In this document: positions 43,477 to 43,898 of the stretch, in pieces
How the letters are laid out: each line of letters starts with the position of its first letter
Numbering within the stretch: the stretch's first letter is position 1
Notes under the pieces: model-generated
What the model was told of the DNA's origin: nothing
Database searches by the model: none
Seen by the model: the letters and a program-made list of their open reading frames with translations, nothing else
Program-made: the position numbers and the translations under genes
DNA from: a virus
Length of the DNA stretch: 43,898 nt
Virus record (IMG/VR): IMGVR_UViG_3300045742_000032
Location: 1-43,898 of that record
Direction: 5' to 3' (one strand)

Positions 43477-43746
43477 CTACTTGGCGGCAGCCTTCCGTGC
43501 GGCCTTGCGGGCCTTGGCCTTGGCCTTCTGCACCTTGGTGCAATGGAATGAGGCGTGGCCTTCGTAGCCATACTGCTGGGGCACACAGCAGGCACCCCTC
43601 GGGCCGTATGTCATGACGGTGGCGAACGCCACACAGAGAATCACCATCAGGGCGAACAGTGCCATGACGACAAGCACGTCCTGGGTGGCAATGCGAATGT
43701 CAAGTCCGACGGTCTGGCCGAAGGCTTCGGTGGTGAGATTCTTCAT
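43477..43746 (-). CDS. Lys/Ala-tailed membrane protein, copy 2
   Basis: 89 residues from ATG 43746. KNLTTEAFGQTVGLDIRIAT then a membrane helix (about 24-47, VVMALFALMVILCVAFATVM), RGACC and a tail of Lys/Ala/Arg (KAKARKAARKAAAK). It matches 42099-42404 at about 40 of the first 70 aligned positions by eye. Own promoter (43785) and terminator. The strong cationic tail is unusual for a phage membrane protein. Confidence 0.82.
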   Translation of the reverse strand: MKNLTTEAFGQTVGLDIRIATQDVLVVMALFALMVILCVAFATVMTYGPRGACCVPQQYGYEGHASFHCTKVQKAKAKARKAARKAAAK

Positions 43747-43784
43747 GTCGTGGTCCTTTGGTTGTTTGTGTCCTTACAGGACAA

Positions 43785-43812
43785 AGTATAGCCACCTGGC
43801 CAGCCGTGTCAA
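43785..43812 (-). promoter_or_regulatory. sigma70-type promoter
   Basis: TTGACA, 16 bp, TATACT, drives 43477-43746. The spacer GGCTGGCCAGGTGGC matches 42449 and 43374, so the three genes form one promoter family. Nothing further is seen between it and the right edge. Confidence 0.85.
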
Positions 43813-43898
43813 GTCGACATTTCACAAGTTCACAAGCGCGCAGGTCATATCCGAGTCTGCGCCACCCTGTTCGTCACCTTCGTGTTCCCAGCCCCCAC

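Noticed and set aside
1-43898. CRISPR array or insertion sequence
   Set aside because: No regularly spaced direct repeats of array type and no transposase-like frame with terminal repeats were seen.

Overview
This window looks like part of a tailed-phage (siphovirus-like) genome infecting an actinobacterium. The evidence is: high G+C; almost every gene packed on the minus strand with ATGA, GTGA, TGATG or TAATG overlaps; a portal/MuF, capsid-protease and tail-fibre block; an amidase endolysin; dozens of tiny Cys-rich proteins of types common in actinophages; and Shine-Dalgarno sequences (GAAAGGA, AGGAGG) matching the actinobacterial 16S 3' end. Terminase, major capsid, tape measure, polymerase and integrase genes are not in the window, so lifestyle cannot be decided.

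Layout. Transcription runs from right to left. At 1-8.1 kb are structural genes: a tail-fibre-like protein cut by the left edge, a capsid maturation protease, a small protein, and a 1499-residue portal-MuF-metallopeptidase fusion interrupted by a 353-residue intein. At 8.1-15.4 kb lie small membrane and hypothetical genes and a RelA/SpoT-type HD hydrolase. At 15.4-20.2 kb tiny genes alternate with three long stretches without credible genes (about 0.7-0.9 kb each). Two of these are leaders that begin at matching strong promoters. At 20.2-23.5 kb are small Zn-binding and hypothetical genes, each with its own promoter. At 23.5-25.7 kb are a tRNA-like gene with a CUA anticodon, the only plus-strand genes (a secreted lysozyme-like protein and a mini zinc ribbon), and a hairpin-rich locus holding tRNA-Leu(UAG). 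At 25.7-30.4 kb are two HEFAHH peptidase-like proteins, a ParB/sulfiredoxin-fold protein, a DUF4406 protein and three winged-helix-like proteins. At 30.6-32.3 kb are the endolysin and a 38-residue membrane protein. At 32.3-38.6 kb are a metallophosphoesterase, a Dam-type methylase, a HAD phosphatase, an XRE-type regulator and Cys-rich proteins. At 38.6-43.9 kb are membrane proteins, two lipoproteins and a duplicated Lys-tailed membrane protein.

Regulation is unusually legible. About fifteen sigma70-type promoters (TTGACA or TGTCAC / TAnnnT, spacing 16-18) are visible on the minus strand, several overlapped by palindromes. At least fifteen genes carry a tandem GGACC leader: a first (A)AGGACC near the transcript start or in the intergenic gap, then GAAAGGACC just before the start codon. 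A hairpin at 22659-22700 displays the exact complement of that leader in its loop. At least one gene looks leaderless.

My strongest candidates for something new are the tandem leader regulon with its anti-leader hairpin, the two matching long structured leaders, the Gln-ending portal intein, the MuF-HExxH fusion, and the structured tRNA locus. All calls come from reading the sequence; no database search or folding program was run.
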